DNA of 7,876 nt from an uncultured Collinsella sp. (GTDB lineage: Bacteria; Actinomycetota; Coriobacteriia; Coriobacteriales; Coriobacteriaceae): the NCBI GenBank assembly GCA_902494855.1, contig CABUVC010000073.1, positions 1 to 7,876 on the forward strand, in the 5' to 3' direction. Shown here one piece after another: positions 6,964-7,876 of the stretch (its first letter is position 1; every line of letters starts with the position of its first letter). The notes under the pieces are model-generated. The model was not told where the DNA came from. It was given only the letters and a program-made list of their open reading frames with translations, and ran no database searches. The translations under genes were made by a program, and so were the position numbers.

Positions 6964-7024
6964 TCAACCTGTAAGGGTATTTACGGGACAAAGCCATCTT
7001 CGTCTCACCCACATTGCAGGTTGA
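6964..7024 (+). other. Leader of the PAP2 gene with competing hairpins
   Basis: TCAACCTG (6964-6971) and CAGGTTGA (7017-7024) are perfect 8-base inverted repeats 45 bases apart. CCTGTAA (6968-6974) can instead pair with TTACGGG (6981-6987) around a 6-base loop, with one G-T pair. The two structures share 6968-6971, so they cannot both form fully. The stretch GGGACAAAGCC follows the small hairpin. The layout hints at a structured 5' leader, but I cannot assign it to a known riboswitch class, and the promoter for this gene was not identified. Confidence 0.3.
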
Positions 7025-7052
7025 CTGCCCTTCGCCCGACCGAAAGGAAAGC

Positions 7053-7876
7053 ATGTTCGGATACATCTATAAGAAAGATGTCGCCATTATCGCGGTTGTC
7101 CTGTGCCTTTGTCTGGGCGTGGGCAGCTTCTTTGATTATCAAATCTCGAGTGCGCTGTTCAACATCGGCAGCATGTACGGTCGCTTTGTCGAGGCGGCCG
7201 GCGAGCTGCCGTTTGAGCTGACGGCGAGCATCGCAGGCGTTATGCTCGTGCGCGCGGTGCGTCCCGACTCCAGGGGGAGCAAATGGCTCGCCGTGCTCGG
7301 CATCCTTGTCAACGTTGGCCTGGCCGGCTACGAGATCGTCTCGTCCCTGAAGGTTGGCGGCAAACTCATCGCGGCTCAGTTGATGCTGACATTTGTGCTG
7401 GTTATCGCCGCCAACCTTATCGTCTATCGCCTCACGCGCACGACCGAGTCCGACGAGCTCACGCGCTGGGCGTTGATGGTACTTGCCGTGTGGGTTGCTC
7501 AGGCCATTATCCTCAACGTGATCGTCAAGCCGCTGTGGTCGCGCCCGCGCATGCGCGTGATCGAGGTGACGCAGGGACTCGAGTTTCAGCCGTGGTGGGT
7601 GATTGGCAACCCCGACAAGTGGGCCTATATTGCCGCCGGTGTAGTCAAGGACGGCTTCAAGTCGTTTGCGAGCGGACACACGGCGCACGCGGCGATCGGT
7701 CTTATGCTCGCTGGGCTTCCCGCGGCGGCCTTTAAGGAAAAACCGTCGCGCCGCCGCGTGGCCTTTTGGACGGCGGCTGCGGTCGCGGCGCTCGTCGCCT
7801 TTGGCCGTATCGTGATCGGAGCGCATTTTTTGAGTGACGTGAGCTGCGGTTTTGCTCTGGTACTGGCACTTGAGTG
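7053..7876 (+). CDS. PAP2-family membrane phosphatase (partial, runs off the right edge)
   Basis: At least 274 residues; no stop before the window ends. The start ATG follows AAAGGAAA (7043-7050). It is a multi-pass membrane protein with hydrophobic helices at about residues 10-28, 55-66, 78-95, 105-123, 140-156, 209-222 and 235-250. The three phosphatidic acid phosphatase motifs are visible: Lys159-x6-Arg166 in KPLWSRPRMR (the usual RP reads RM here), SGH at 207-209 (His209), and R-x5-H-x3-D at 252-262 (GRIVIGAHFLSD), where His258 would be the nucleophile and Asp262 supports it. Such enzymes remove phosphate from lipid phosphates such as phosphatidic acid or undecaprenyl pyrophosphate; the exact substrate cannot be told. 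The N-terminal half, about 155 residues before the first motif, is long compared with minimal PAP2 proteins. It begins 215 bases after mfd and is probably a separate transcript. Confidence 0.9.
   Translation, partial: MFGYIYKKDVAIIAVVLCLCLGVGSFFDYQISSALFNIGSMYGRFVEAAGELPFELTASIAGVMLVRAVRPDSRGSKWLAVLGILVNVGLAGYEIVSSLKVGGKLIAAQLMLTFVLVIAANLIVYRLTRTTESDELTRWALMVLAVWVAQAIILNVIVKPLWSRPRMRVIEVTQGLEFQPWWVIGNPDKWAYIAAGVVKDGFKSFASGHTAHAAIGLMLAGLPAAAFKEKPSRRRVAFWTAAAVAALVAFGRIVIGAHFLSDVSCGFALVLALE

Noticed and set aside
6960..6974. Four-codon mini-ORF (MLNL) in the PAP2 leader
   Set aside because: It has no ribosome site and is too short to distinguish from chance.
7005..7826. 273-codon open frame on the - strand at the right end
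   Set aside because: It is antisense to the PAP2 gene, which has all three catalytic motifs; the - strand product is charged and without domain signs.

Overview
The window is a GC-rich bacterial chromosome segment. Its composition, the membrane-anchored zinc-ribbon protein and the gene set suggest a gut Coriobacteriia actinobacterium, possibly Collinsella or a relative. This assignment is inference from style, since no rRNA or other marker is present. All supported genes lie on the + strand, separated by three gaps of about 210-220 bases that hold most of the regulatory and structural signals.

Layout: (1) 1-129 is the C-terminal end of endonuclease III (nth), with its 4Fe-4S cysteine motif. 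(2) 248-1306 is a zinc-ribbon, single-pass membrane protein gene interrupted by an in-frame TAG at 665-667; the reading frame continues open for another 212 codons, so it is best read as one broken gene. It ends at a strong intrinsic terminator (1331-1362). (3) 1516-2982 encodes an ATP-grasp protein of the glutathionylspermidine synthase-like type, flanked on both sides by copies of a 45-bp direct repeat (1351-1395 and 3063-3107, 41/45 identical). (4) 3205-6837 is mfd, the transcription-repair coupling factor, complete with all helicase motifs. A terminator-like hairpin (3152-3179) sits between its probable promoter and its start codon. (5) 6852-6949 is a long imperfect inverted repeat after mfd, probably its terminator and perhaps a dispersed palindromic element. 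(6) 7053 to the window end is a PAP2-family membrane phosphatase, open at the right edge, preceded by a leader that can form alternative RNA pairings.

Functionally, nth and mfd are both DNA-repair genes (base excision of oxidised pyrimidines; recovery of RNA polymerase stalled at lesions), but each has its own signals and they do not look co-transcribed. The zinc-ribbon and ATP-grasp genes between them look visibly less GC-rich than mfd and may be accessory. I found no CRISPR array, tRNA, rRNA, transposase or clear novel multi-gene system. The points most worth a second look are the amber-interrupted gene, the repeat-flanked ATP-grasp gene and the structured intergenic elements around mfd.
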